DNA from: Glycine soja
Taxonomy: Eukaryota > Streptophyta > Magnoliopsida > Fabales > Fabaceae
Direction of reading: 5' to 3'
Assembly (NCBI RefSeq): GCF_004193775.1
Contig: NC_041021.1
Coordinates: 21,978,632-22,042,631, forward strand
DNA: 64,000 nucleotides
The notes under the pieces are model-generated. The model did not search any database. It saw only the letters and a list, made by a program, of their open reading frames with translations, and was not told where the DNA came from. Both the position numbers and the translations under genes were made by a program. Of this stretch, positions 32,723 to 44,689 are shown piece after piece. The stretch's first letter is position 1. Every line of letters starts with the position of its first letter.

Positions 32723-34021
32723 CTACATCCTTAATTGCCCCATATTATAAGCATAGTATTGCATGACAACATCAGAGTTCACGGGTGAAGGTAGCTCCTC
32801 GCCATCCATGTTGGTAAGCACCAGGGCCCCTCCGGAAAAAGACCTTTTCACAACGAAAGGCCCCTCGTAGTTCGGGGCCCACTTCCCTCGATTATCTTTA
32901 ACAGTGTGGGACATCTTTTTCCGCACAAGGTCCCCCTCATGGAACTTGCACAAGCGTACCTTCTTGTTGAACAAATTCTTCATTCTTTGTTGATACAGGC
33001 GCCCATGGCTCATGGCCGTCAAGCGCTTACCTTCAATAAGGTTGAGTTGGTCATAGCATGTTTGAGCCCACTCTGATTCTTCTAAGCCCGATTCTGCTAG
33101 TATCCTCTAGGAAGGGATCTCTACTTCAAATGGGAGTACCGCTTTCATTCCATAAACCAAGGAATACGGTGTTGCCCCAGTAGAAGTTCGTACTAAAGTT
33201 CGGTATCCATGCAAGGCAAAAGGCAACATCTCATGCCAATCTTTGTATGACACTGTCATCTTCTGAATAATTTTCTTAATATTCTTGTTGGCTGCTTCCA
33301 CGGCTCCGTTCATCTTTGGCCGATAGGGCGTGGAGTTGTGATGCCGGATTTTGAAATCCGCACACATTTCCTGCATCATCTTGTTATTTAGGTTGGTGCC
33401 ATTGTCAGTAATGATCTTCCTAGGGAGTTCGTACCGACAAATCAGCTCCCTCTTTATAAACCTGACCACTACACTCCTCGTGACATTGTTGTAAGAAGCT
33501 GCTTTGACCCATTTGGTGAAATAATCTATCGCCACAAGAATGAAACGATGATCGTTCGAAGCCTTAGGCTCGATGGCCCCGATGACGTCTATTCCCCACA
33601 TGGAAAAAGGCCAAGGGGCGGACATGATATTCAGAGGATGTGGCGGAGCATTGACATTGTCCGCGAACGCTTGAGATTTATGGAATTTCCTTATATGGAT
33701 GCAGGAATCACTTTCCATGGTGAGCCAATAATAACCTGCTCTAAGGATCTTTCTGGCCATAGCATGGCCATTGGCGTGTGTTCCAAACGAGCCCTCGTGG
33801 ACTTCCTTGATCATGTGGTTCGCCTCTTTGGCATCCACACATCGTAGGAGAGTCAAGTCATGGTTTCTTTTATATAGTATGCTCCAACTCATGAAGAAAC
33901 CAGCCGCTAATCTCCTCAACGTCCTTTTATCATTGTCAGAAGCCTCCGGTGGGTACTCTTTGCTTTCAACATATCGCTTGATATCAGAATACCAAGGCTT
34001 ACCGTCTCGTTCCTCCTCCAC
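32723..34021 (-). pseudogene. Element D integrase
   Basis: Integrase joins the cDNA to the host chromosome. In one frame on the minus strand: the zinc-binding region with HANGHAMARKI, but the usual Cys pair is FHKS so both Cys are gone; then the catalytic core with D in WGIDVIG, D in IITDNGTN and E in NGAVEAANKN; then a stop at 33107 and a GPY/F-like C-terminal domain (WAPNYEGPFVVKR, 33022-32723). The DDE residues are present. It is cut by one internal stop and has a damaged zinc finger, so it is inactive. Confidence 0.88.
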
Positions 34022-36194
34022 CTGACAACAATGTGCGGGTTTGCCACGACACTAGAACTCAATGTATGGTAGATCCCCGTGCGGTGTTAGCTGGAACATG
34101 GACGTCAAAGTAGCAAGCGCATCCGCCATTTGATTTTCCTCCCGGGGAACGTGATGGAAGGAGATCTAATCAAAGGAATCAACCAACTCCTTGATATAGG
34201 CTTTGTAGGGTATCAGCATGGGGTCTTTAGTTTCCCATTCCCCTCTCAGCTGGTGAATCACCAGTGTTGAGTCCCCGTACACTTTGAGCAGTTTGACATT
34301 AGAGTCAATTGCCGCCTGGACGGCCAGGGCACACGCTTCACACTCAGCCATATTATTGGTGCAGTCAAACCCCAGCCTGGCTGTGAAGGGTATACATTGA
34401 TTGTCTGGAGAGACCAATACTGCTCCAATGCCATGGCCTAAAACGTTTGACGCTCCATCAAACCATACAGTCTATTTGTCCCGGTCCTCGTCTAGTTTTT
34501 CCTCAAACAAGGCCATGATGTCCTCATCCGGGAATTCGGGATGCTTGGGCTAATAGTTGTTAAGAGGTTGCTGAGCCAAATAATCCGCTAAGGCGCTCCC
34601 TTTTATCGCCTTTTAGGTGACATAAACTATATCAAACTCAGATAGCAAGACCTGCCACCAGGCGATCCATCCTGTGAGAGCTGGCTTTTCAAAGATGTAC
34701 TTAACCGGGTCCATTTTGGATATCAACCAGGTGGTATGGCTCAGCATGTATTGTCTTAGACGATGGGATGCCCAGACTAAAGCATAACACGTTCTTTCGA
34801 GCAGGGAGTAATTCATTTCACAGGCCGTGAACTTCTTACTTAAGTAGTAGACAGCGCGCTCTTTCTTTCCGGACTCGTCATGTTGCCCCAGCATACATCC
34901 CATCGACTCGTCCAAAATCGTCATATACAAAATGAGAGGCCTTCCGGGTACTGGTGGCATAAGCACATGATGGTTCATGAGACACTGTTTGATCCTTCCA
35001 AACGCCTCTTGACAATCCTCGTTCCAGCAGGCGGTTTGGTTTTTGCGTAAGAGTTTGAACAATGGCTCACAAATAGCGGTGAGCTGTGATATGAACCTGG
35101 CAATATAATTCAAATGTCCTAGGAAACCTCGGACCTGCCTCTCAGTACGGGGTTCCGACATCTCAAGGATGGCTTTCACCTTTTCAGGGCCCACCTCTAT
35201 CCCTTTCTAGCTTACGATGAAACCTAGCAACTTCCCTAATTTGACCCCGAAGGTACACTTAGTGGGGTTTAACCTCAATTGATACCTCTTAAGCCTTTCA
35301 AACAACTTCCGCAGGTTGACAAGGTGTTCCTCCTCAGTCTTAGATTTGGCAATTATGTCATCCACGTAGACATCGATCTCTTGGTGCCTCATATCGTGTT
35401 ACAAAGCTACCATAGCCCATTGATAAGTTGCCCCGGTGTTCTTGAGTCCAAAGGACATCACCTTGTAATAGAATGTTCCCCACAGGGTGACAAAGGTAGT
35501 CTTTTCCATATCCTCTGGCGCCATCTTTATCTGATTGTAACTGGAGAACCCATCCATGAAGGAAAACGAAGCGAAATTGGCCGTATTATCCATGAGGATA
35601 TCGATATGCGGCAAAGGAAAGTTGTCTTTGGGACTGGCCCGATTTAGGTCCCGATAATCCACACACATTCTCACCTTCCCATCCTTCTTAGGGACTGGTA
35701 CGATGTTGGCAACCTATTCTGGGTACCGAGCGACAGCCAAAAACCCAGCGTCAAATTGTTTCTTTACGTCTTCTTTTATTTTCAAGGATGTCTCGGGCTT
35801 CATCCTCCTCAATTTTTGTTTTACCGAGGAACACTCGGGATATAGGGGTAATCGGTGTTGTACAATGTTAGAACTCAAACCAGGCATATCTTGGTACGAC
35901 CAAGCAAAGATGTCTTGGTAGTCTCTCAGCAGGGCTGTTAATTCTTCACGGATGGGTGCGGTCATACCCGTACCTATCTTTACTTCCCTTTTTCCACTGC
36001 CAGTTCCTAAGTCTACTAGTTCTGTCTCTTCTTGATGAGGCCCCATTTCTTGGTCCTCATAGGCGACTATCCTTTCCAACTCTGGGGAAAGTCCTACATC
36101 CTCGTTCTCTTCATCTTCTGTTTGATTCGTTTCTTGCTCGAAATCGATGGGCGGGTCCCAGGTATTAGTACCTTCGAGGGACTCATCGTCGGAT
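34022..36194 (-). pseudogene. Element D reverse transcriptase with two RNase H domains
   Basis: The minus-strand frame, first supported codon at 36193, continues without any indel to the integrase. Order: N-terminal linker (DDESLEGT..), RT with VPVPKKDGKVRMCVDYRDLN, FSFMDGFSSYNQI and catalytic YVDDIIAKS; thumb (RGFLGHLNYIARF); a gypsy-type RNase H with DESMGCML and AVYYLSKKFTACEMNYS; then a second RNase H with WFDGASNVLGHGIGAVL, NMAECEACAL and VYGDSTLVIHQL. Eight stops fall here (35714, 35399, 35207, 34613, 34550, 34472, 34166, 34052). The second domain resembles the archaeal-type RNase H known to be specific to Tat elements. Confidence 0.9.
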
Positions 36195-36343
36195 CTGGTG
36201 TTTTTAAACGTAAAGAAATAAACATGCAAATGGACTATCTTTGTATTATAAATTCAGGAACAAAAGACACAAAGCCTTAACAAAAGGAAACTCTAAAGCC
36301 TAGGCCCAACTGTAGAGCTTTTAAAGCCATAAAAAGGGTTTAC
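36195..36343 (-). other. Putative pro-RT intron of element D (149 nt)
   Basis: On the minus strand a GTAAAC donor at 36343 follows the last protease-frame codons, and ..AACACCAG ends at 36195. The unspliced protease frame stops at TAA (36342-36340), which is part of the donor. Removing the 149 nt joins the protease/G-patch frame to the RT frame in phase, since the RT frame has a codon starting at 36193. Ogre elements are known to have an intron at this place. The exact sites are my prediction. Confidence 0.6.
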
Positions 36344-37557
36344 ATTATGCTTATCGCGTAAATGTCCGAGCGTTCCTCCACTCGCCAATTTCCTAGTTGG
36401 AAATCAGGAGGGCATGGTCGTACCAAATCCGACCCACTTGGAGCATCATCTTCGCATATTGCAACGACTTGGCCTTCTTCCCCTAGACCCGCGCTTATAA
36501 AGCTCCTACTTATGTGGCAGGGCGGGCCTTCTTCGTCTTCTTGTCTTAATCGCGAGCCTTGACTTCCGCTTTTCCTTCCCGCAATGCTTTTCCTTATATC
36601 TGCCCGTGTGGGTTTATAGCCTAACCCAAACTTCCCACGGTTTCCTTTGGCGCTTATCAGGCTAGTTATGTCGCCGTTATCCTTGCCTAAACCCATTCCG
36701 GGCTCATAACCGTTCCCCAACATTACCCGGGCCACCATTACTTCCGTATCTGACAGGCAAGGTTGCCCAGAGAAGGGATCCACGAAGGAAATGCTTACCA
36801 CCTCGAAAGACTGGAAAGCGGTTTCTAATGACTCCTCCACGGCCTCCACATATGGCATAGAGGATGGGCAACTCACTAAGATGTCTTCCTCGCCTGATAC
36901 GATAACCAAATGCCCCTCCACTACGAATTTCAATTTTTGGTGGAGTGTAGAGGGAACAACTCCCACCGAGTGGATCCACGGGCATCCCAACAAGCAGCTG
37001 TAAGGGGGGTAAATATCCATTATTTGAAAGGTAACCTGACAGGTGTGAGGGCCTATCTATACAGGGAGGTCGATCTCTCCCCTAACCTCTCGGCGGGTGC
37101 CGTCGAAGGCACGGACCACCATGGAACTTGGCTTTAGGTGGGAAGCATTAAATGGTAATTTTTCCAAAGTGCTTTTGGGCATTACGTTTAAACTAGAACC
37201 GTTATCGATGAGTACTTTGGCCACGACGTGATCCATGCACTTGACCGATACATGCAAAGCCTTGTTGTGCCCTCGGTGGGGATTTCTTCTTCAGGGAAGG
37301 CGAGATAATTGTTGGCGGTGATATTATTGACGAGCCCTCTGAAGCCTTCTACAGAGATATCTTGGGCCACATGAGCTTCGTTTAAGACCTTCACTAGCAA
37401 AGCCCGATGAGGCTCGGAGCTCATGAGTAATTCCAAAAGCGAGACCCTGGCTGGGGTTTTGTTAAGTTGTTCAATGACCTTAAACTCGCTCTGCTAAATA
37501 ATGCGGCGAAACTCGCTGGCTTCCTCTAGCGACACCTCCTTCTTGCCATAACCATCC
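36344..37557 (-). pseudogene. Element D protease with C-terminal G-patch
   Basis: It continues D's gag-pro frame after the element E insertion. A stop lies near 37495 and a frameshift near 37265. The retropepsin-like region has active-site LIDNGSSLNVMP (about 37200), the flap-like VRAFDGTRREV, and LLGCPWIH in place of the usual hydrophobic-hydrophobic-Gly triad. It is followed by a G-patch-like segment (VMLGNGYEPGMGLGKD ... FGLGYKPTRADIRKS, 36740-36580). A G-patch next to protease is known in betaretroviruses, where it helps RT and RNA binding. The last ~90 residues are not recognised. The frame ends at the putative intron. Confidence 0.8.
37553..37557. repeat. Left target site duplication of element E (CATCC)
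   Basis: CATCC here and at 52102-52106 flank element E exactly. Taking out E and one copy restores the D gag-pro reading frame (offset of 14549 bases). Confidence 0.95.
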
Positions 37558-39169
37558 TGTCATACCCTAATTTCGTCCGGGGATTATTACTTGATGACAT
37601 GAAACCTTTGGTTAGCCGCTTTGAGGTACTTGGTGTCCTTTGTTGCACAATAAATGAAGTCCTGAGACGTCTCGGAAATCAAAAGGAAGCAGGCTTGCGC
37701 GATCCGTGAAATTCCGTAATGTGGCGGAAGTCGAAAAGAGGTGTTTTTGCGCAATCCGTGAGTTTCCGTAACTTCTTCGAAAGCTAAAAAAGAGTAAATA
37801 CATGATCCGTAAGGATTCGTAACCTTGCGGAAGGGAAATAAGTATCGTTACGAAATTCGTAAAGTTTCGTAACGTTACGGAAAAAGAATTACCAAAAAAA
37901 TAGAAGGGGGTGCATTTAGTAAAAAGGGGGTGCAAATAGCAATCTGGCCCACTTGGGCCTTCCAGACCCTTCCTCCAGAAGGCTGTTGCTTCTGGAGGAA
38001 GCAACCTTGCTCGCCTGGGCGAGCTGGGCGGCAAGCTTCTCCCCTATTTTGCTATAAATAGGGGGAGAAGTGAAGAAGAAAAGGGTTCAGCCTCTTAGGC
38101 ACTTCTCTCTCTCTCGAAATTGCTGAGGAAAATTATTTCCGTGAAGAAAATCCAAGCCGAGGCGCTTCCGTAATGTTTTCGTAACATTTCCGTGAGAAAT
38201 TATGCGAAGATTCTCGACCGTTCTTCAAGATTCATCGTTCGTTCTTCGTTTTCTTCAGTCTTCAACGGGTAAGAACCTCAAACCGAGCTTTTCAATTCAT
38301 TCTATGTTCCCGTGGTGGTCCACATTTTGTTTCATGTATTTTTATTCTCATTTTCATTTGCTTTTTATACCCCCTTTTGACGTGCTTAAGCCATTTATTT
38401 AAGTCATTTCTCGCTTAATCTAAAAATAAAATAAATTTCCACCGATCATTTGAATTGTATCATCCGTTAATTTTGGTTAAAATGAATTCCGACCGTTCGG
38501 TCGTGCCGTAACCACGTTGGAAATAAAAAAAGAGGTAAAATAATAATATGATAATCAAAAAATACCTTTTAGTAAAATAAAAGCGCAAGATCAATCAGAC
38601 GTTTTCTCTTTGGGATTTCTCATTCTTAATTGAATTGACTAATAACTAAAGTGAAACTAAGGCTAAAATCAACTCGCCTAGTCAAGCTCATCCACAAAAC
38701 ATAGGTTTTTGAAAGTTTATCATTTCAGTTTCTTAATAAGTAAAATGGATCATTTTTAAGGTCCAACGCCTTAAGATGATCACCCCTCAAAGTAAAAAGA
38801 ATCGCTTGATTCACGCTTAAGAAAGAACTACGTAGGTCTGATTTCCTCTCCAAAGGAGGGTATGTAGGAGCAAAAGCCCCGCTTTTGTCGACCTCAAAAA
38901 ATAAAAAGAAATAAAAGTTAAGATAACACAATTCCAGAATTCTAAAAAATAGACTATTGTCCTTTGGGACAAACGTGAGAGGTGCTAATACCTTCCTCAA
39001 GCGTAAATACAACTCCCGAACTTAGAATTTTCCTTTTGACCAGTTTCCTTCGGTTTTTCCGACATTTTCCACAAATAAACGTTGGTGGCGACTCCGCGCA
39101 TCTTTCCTCCTTTGGAAAGCGCACCCATGAGCCTCACCCTCGCTCGCCCGCGAAGGGCACGTTGCGACA
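37558..39169 (+). repeat. Element E 5' LTR (1612 bp)
   Basis: It starts TGTCATACCC and ends GTTGCGACA. CGTAACGTTACG is at 37868-37879, TATAAATA at 38053-38060, and the hairpin block GAACTACGTAGGTCTGA...GCTTTTGTCGA at about 38825-38890. A run of CCGTAA half-sites lies between 37700 and 37880. Confidence 0.93.
38053..38060 (+). promoter_or_regulatory. Element E 5' LTR TATA box
   Basis: TATAAATA, 174 bp after the palindrome. The equivalent in the 3' LTR is at 51611-51618. Confidence 0.7.
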
Positions 39170-39170
39170 G

Positions 39171-39190
39171 TTGGCGACTCCACTGGGGAC
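39171..39190 (+). promoter_or_regulatory. Element E primer binding site
   Basis: TTGGCGACTCCACTGGGGAC begins 1-2 nt after the LTR end CGACA. The TGGCGACTC core is a recurrent Tat/Ogre primer site. I could not identify the tRNA with certainty. Confidence 0.75.
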
Positions 39191-40871
39191 ATTTTTGTGA
39201 GTTAGGCCTATTTTATGAATTGTGGAATTGTGAAACTTTGTGTGTGCTTTTATTGAACTGTGTAAAATGTAAATAACTGTTGTCTATTTCGCATTCTTTA
39301 CACTGCATTCTAAGCACCCACGGGTTTGAGTAAAAAAGGGTCCCTACACCCGGGTTCATGGGAATTTAAGGAGTGGAGGTGAATCTATCATCATGCTAGG
39401 TCTCTGACTTGCTTGATAATAGTGAAACCTCGTCTAGAGCTTTCTCTCTTTATAATGTGTTGTCGCTGGTATTCCATACCGCCACAATATTATTATCTTG
39501 AGTGATGATACCTCTAGAAAACAGCCGTGTGAGTTATGAATTGTTAGGGAGTAGTTATTAGAGACCCCTAGATATTGTCCTATAGGTTCCCAAATAGGGG
39601 CAAAGAGCAAACACGCTCCGTGCCATTCGTTCTCATGCATTTTTTTGGTAAATAGCACTAGTTTATAGTTTTGCTAGTGATGTTTGGTTTCTTTAGAGTA
39701 ATACGTAACCTTTTTAATACTACGTTGAGGCGCCATCATGCCCAAAACGTAGCATTAAAGTTGGATCTCTGCAGTCTCGTATGTGTGAATTACCCCTTTT
39801 GTGTTGTTTTCTTTCCGTTTCATGCATGCGCATCTGCATCATACCGTCACACATGCGTTGTATGTGGGTCTCGTCTTTTGTCATGGGAAGCCGGAAGATC
39901 CATATCGTCTTCTTAATTGCACACATGGGGCACTGCGCCCCCAAATGCGCAATAAGGAGAGATAATTTTCCGGGCTCTTGTGTCCGTAAATGCATTCATA
40001 TCATGCACCGCATAAACATCTCTTCAGCATCATAATGAACATATCGTTCCTGCATTTGTCCGTTATCACATTCCCATTTTGCATGAGTCATTGCATCATC
40101 ATGCATATGCGTTCAACATACTTTTTGTTCTACATGTTTGTTCATACATGATCCTTGTATTTTCCTTTACAAAACAAAAATAAAAAAAAAGGGAAGCATG
40201 AAAATTCATGATGCATTCTTAGTTGCATGTGTTAGGTACCATGAGCCAACCATGTTAGGATCATAAACCCATTTCTAAAAAAAAAAACACAAACAACAAA
40301 AAAAAAATGATTGAACATCGTACCTAATGCATGTTTAACTAAGTATGTTTCTTCGGGCATCTCAATCTTATAATTACATTTTCCATGCATAGCATGCGTA
40401 TTCCCGAGTCTTTCATCCCTATGAAATGTTGATGAAGTATTGGCGATCAAAATTGCCATTCCCTGGGTTATGGGGTTAAACCAAGCTCGTGCTTTTACGA
40501 AAAGGTTCATCGAGTCAATTTGAAGCATGGAAGTAACCATCTTGCAAAAAATTGGGGCAAAAGATCGTGTTACATCACTGCTTCGTCTACTGCCAAATAC
40601 ATTTAGGGCTGCTGAGGTCCCTGTTACTTCCAGTTTCACCTTGACGAAGATGTCATGGACCATGTTGAAAATCTAAATTGATTCAACCCCATATCCAGTG
40701 TACAAATTCGCAATACTTCAACTGCGCATCATTCGCATACATCCATATTGTTCATTGGTTGCATTGCTCATTGCATTCTTTCCTTGAAAAAAAAAACTTA
40801 ATCATTGTTATAAAAAAGAAAAAAAACATGTTTTACGGTGCCCTCACCGAACTTGTGCTAGAGCTAGAGTA
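39191..40871 (+). other. Element E 5' leader
   Basis: 1.7 kb between PBS and gag with no supported ORF. ORF1, which D has upstream of gag, is not visible here. Several A-rich runs (40160-40190, 40275-40310, 40785-40830) are present. The antisense ORF 40663-40232 has no domain and I do not call it. Confidence 0.6.
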
Positions 40872-42585
40872 ATGGGTGAAGTAGAGGAGATACAAGAGAA
40901 GATGAAGGCCGACATGGAGGCCATTAAAGAGAAAATGGCCACAATGATGGAGGCCATGATGAGTGTGAAGAAGATAATGGAAGCCAATGCGGTTGCAATT
41001 GCCGCTACCAGCGTTGTTGCTAAGGTGAACCCGACGTCCCCATCTGGCATCAACCAAATGAATCATCCAACCTCAGATATGGTAGGCAAAGATTTGGGTA
41101 GTATGGGCGGCCCCCATGATGTGCAAATTCAAAACGAGCACGCCTTCCCGCCATATGGTTTGCCTCTCAACTATACGCCACCCAATGTGGCGTACACTCC
41201 CAATAAGAATGTCAATAACCCCACTCCTATACCCATTGAGAGCCAACAACCCCAAACTGATCATGCACATGTCTCTTAAACCGTGGGGGAGATACATGAA
41301 ATTCCCCATCTCAATCTAGCCGACTTCGAGCCTTGGCTCGGATATGCCACTGAAGGGCAAGCAGTTGGTGGTATACCCCTACAAAACCCTTTAGAGGGCC
41401 CTCAGTATCACCCACAACTACATCTCTTGCATTCCACGACAAGTAAAAACCCTCATGCTATGGCAGAAATGGGAAAGCTGGATCATCTAGACGAAAGGCT
41501 CAGGGCCATTGAAGGAGGTGAAGATTATGCCTTTGCTAACCTAGAAGAGTTGTTCCTAGTACCCAATATCATCACCCCTCCCAAGTTTAAGGTGCTGGAC
41601 ATTGACAAGTACAAGGGGACTACTTGCCCTAAGAACCATCTAAAGATGTATTGTCGGAAGATGGGGGCATGCGCAAAAGATGAAGAACTGCTGATACATT
41701 CCTTCCAAGAAAATCTTACTAGGGTAGCTGTTACCTGGTACATTAACCTGGAACCTTCTCGAGTCCACTCTTGGAAGGACCTAATGGTTGCCTTCATTAG
41801 GCAGTATCAGTACAATTTTGATATGGTTTCGGATAGGATGCAACAACAAAACATGTGCAAAAAGGGGCACAAATCTTTCAAAGAATACGCCCAAAGGTGG
41901 AGAACCTAGCAGCTCAAGTGGCACCTCAATGACGAAAAAACGATGACAATGATAGTAGACACATTACCAGTATTCTACTATGGAAAATGGTGGGCTACGC
42001 ACCTTCAAAGCTTTGCGGATTTGGTCTTTGCCAGTGAAAGGATCGATCTGGGTCTGAAAAAAGGCAAATTTAGTCATCCTGCTTGGACGAATGAGAAAAC
42101 TGGGGCAAATGAAGAGGGTGGGGATGAAGGAGAAGCCCGTGCTGTGACTGCCATTCTTATACGACCAAGTTTCCCACCAACCCAACAATGTCGTTACTCA
42201 GCCAATAACCAACCTTCTCCTTACCCACCACCCAGTTATCCATAAAGTCTGTCTGCCGCACTTCCAATGACGAACATCACCTTTAGCACAATCCAAAAAC
42301 ACCAACCAAGAAATGAATTTTGCAGCGAGAAAGCCTGTAGAATTCACCCCAATTCTAGTGTCCTATGCTGACTTGCTCCCATATCTATTTAATAGTTCAA
42401 TGGTAGCCATAACCCCAGCCAAGGTTCATCAACCTCCATTTCTCCGAGAATACGACTCGAACGCAACGTGTGCTTGTCATGGAGAAGCCCCGGGGCATTC
42501 CGTTGAGCATTGTAGGGCTCTGAAGCGTAAGGTGCAAGGTCTAATTGATATGGGCTGGCTGAAATTTGAGGAGAATCGCGTGTAA
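40872..42585 (+). pseudogene. gag: Element E gag pseudogene
   Basis: The start is ATG 40872. An N-terminal coiled coil rich in Met, Glu and Lys (MKADMEAIKEKMATMME) aligns with D's Gag start. Stops follow at 41277 and 41907 in the same frame, then the capsid region with DIDKYKGTTCPKNHL, HSWKDLMVAFIRQYQYN and KSFKEYAQRW. Another stop at 42243 and a frameshift near 42310 lead to the zinc-knuckle-like CACHGEAPGHSVEHC and GWLKFEE. The knuckle spacing (C-x-C-H ... GH-x4-C) is non-canonical but identical in D, so it is a lineage trait. Three stops and one frameshift make it inactive. Confidence 0.88.
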
Positions 42586-42945
42586 ATCCTGACATTAACA
42601 AGAGATGCCACACATGGGGCAATTTTGAAAGCTGTTGTTAGATGTCTCTAATGACTGATCATAATTTTCAAGTGCAAGCCATTGGTCTGTTTGCTCAAGC
42701 GACCTGTGCTCCTGAGTTTGGACTTCCAAGACCGTTCAATCAGAGATTACTCGTCTTGCACGTTGGTGGGGGTGCCGTAAATCAACAAGTAAAGTTCAAA
42801 ACAAATAAGTTTCAAAAAAAAAAGGAGTTCAAAAAGAAAGAAAAAAGCATTTGATTGACTGTGTTTTCAAGACATTCATGTGACCTCATTTTATCATCCT
42901 GGAAAGTTTGTCTTTTTAGAGCAAAGTGAGTTATCAAGAATAGGA

Positions 42946-43706
42946 TGTTGGACAAATGGCCTCAGTTATCTTAAGAAGGGGGGGGGGGTTAAATTAAGAT
43001 ACAAAGACTATTCCCCAATTAAACTTTCACTCTTTCTTTTCGGATTAACAATGCACACAGGGACAACCCTTCCCTTGTGTTAAAGAATCCCCTACAACAA
43101 GAGACCCACGGTCTCTTAATCCCTTTTCAGAAATAAGAAGAAGAGAAGAAGAGGTCTCTCTTAAAAGAGATGGATTGTACAATGAAGATCAATCAAAATT
43201 CTTTATTGAATATGCAAGTGGTTGACCAAGGAATCTTTTGAGAGGATAAAGACATTTCAGTTTAGAAAAACTCTTAATCTTTTGAGAGGATAAAACTTTT
43301 TGGGCAATGAAAACTCTCTTTAAATTCGTGTTTCCAAGTCACATATAAATAGACCTTTGATGGCCGTTCATAAACCATTTGAATAGATGTGACTCCTGGG
43401 AATTATTTTCTGAAAATCCCCTCTGGTAATCAATTACACATTATAAATTTTGAATTCAAATTTCTAGTGACTGTGATAAACATTTTCAACTGCCGATAAT
43501 CGATTACCATAGAGAAAATCTCAATTCGAAATGATAGAATTCTTTGGTCAAACCTTTTGTATTTTCAATTTGGAAACTTCTTCCTAAAGATTCTAGAGAT
43601 CAACTTGATCATATATCTTGATTTTCTTGGATTCTTGTCTTGAGTAAAACTTAGAAGCACTTGATCCTTTAGCATCATCAAGACATCAAAACATCTTGCT
43701 TCTACA
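42946..43706 (+). mobile_element. Copia-like solo LTR (761 bp) inside element E
   Basis: It starts TGTTGGACAA and ends CTTCTACA, flanked by a perfect 5-bp duplication TAGGA (42941-42945 and 43707-43711). A TATA-like TATAAATAGA lies near 43344. It includes a G10 run near 42980 and ATAATCGATTACC, a word common in legume copia LTRs. There is no internal sequence, PBS or second LTR, so it is a solo LTR. The superfamily is inferred from composition and size. Confidence 0.85.
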
Positions 43707-43831
43707 TAGGAGTCATTTGACTTAATCCATCAACTGAAAGATCCTTCAACTATTTCTTGTCCTTGGAAAATTCTTTTTGCAAGAATCAACTGCATCTTTC
43801 ATTCTTCCTCACTACGAGGTTGTGAAGACAA

Positions 43832-44217
43832 GACAACAATTGGTACCTCAAAGCCTTACACTAGGGCAATGAAAGGTACCATGCAAAAACCTCAAGCGAG
43901 CCTAGGGGCAGATTAGAAGTTCTCACCCGATAGGTTCCCAGCTACAAGGTCATGACGAAAGACAACAATTGGTACCTCAAAGCCCTACACTGGGGCAATG
44001 AAAGGCACCATGTAAAAACCTCAAGCGAACCTAGGGGCAGATTAGAAGTTCTCACCGAATAGGTTCCCAGCTACAAGGTCATGACAAAAGATAACAATTG
44101 GTACCTCAAAGCCTTACACTGGGGCAATGACGGGCATCGTGCATGAGCCTCAAGTGAACATAGGGGCAGATCAAAAGTTCTCACCCGTCGATGTTTTTAA
44201 ACAAGAAAAAAAGAGGA
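43832..44217 (+). repeat. 129-bp tandem repeat, three copies
   Basis: GACAACAATTGGTACCTC-type starts occur at 43832, 43961 and 44090, exactly 129 bp apart. D has only one copy of this block (about 32165-32040, minus), so E has amplified it. Confidence 0.9.
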
Positions 44218-44689
44218 GGGGGAGACAAACCCTGGAATTTCAATAGATTGATCAAACGTCAAACGACTCCATTGCTGTCACTCCAAAATGGTCAAGTGAC
44301 TAAATCAAACAGAACATACACTCTGAGGGAGTTCCCGGAGAGATTTGCAAAAGATAGGATAAGGTTGCATGAATTATCACCTTTTCCAAAAGGACAGTCA
44401 ATCTGTGTTTTCCAAAAAAATTAAATCAAGATCAAAATCACAAAATAGGGAAAGAATGTCATGAACATTGTACAACTTTCCATTGCATTGCATTGTTTCG
44501 TATGAGGTCAGCATTACCAAATTTCACAACAAAGGTTGCATGCGTCTGCATCCCTAAAAATCATGTTAACTGCATAGATTTCCTACATCTCGTGTCCAAT
44601 CTTGTTGGATGACCGGCCCTCTCAATGGGCCGACCTCTTGTTTTCTCATAAAGGTGGACCCTTGGGTACTAGTACCTATCTTCTTCAGA

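Noticed and set aside
40232..40663. 143-codon minus-strand ORF in the E leader
   Set aside because: It has no recognisable domain, lies antisense in an LTR element leader, and ends in A/T-rich low-complexity sequence.
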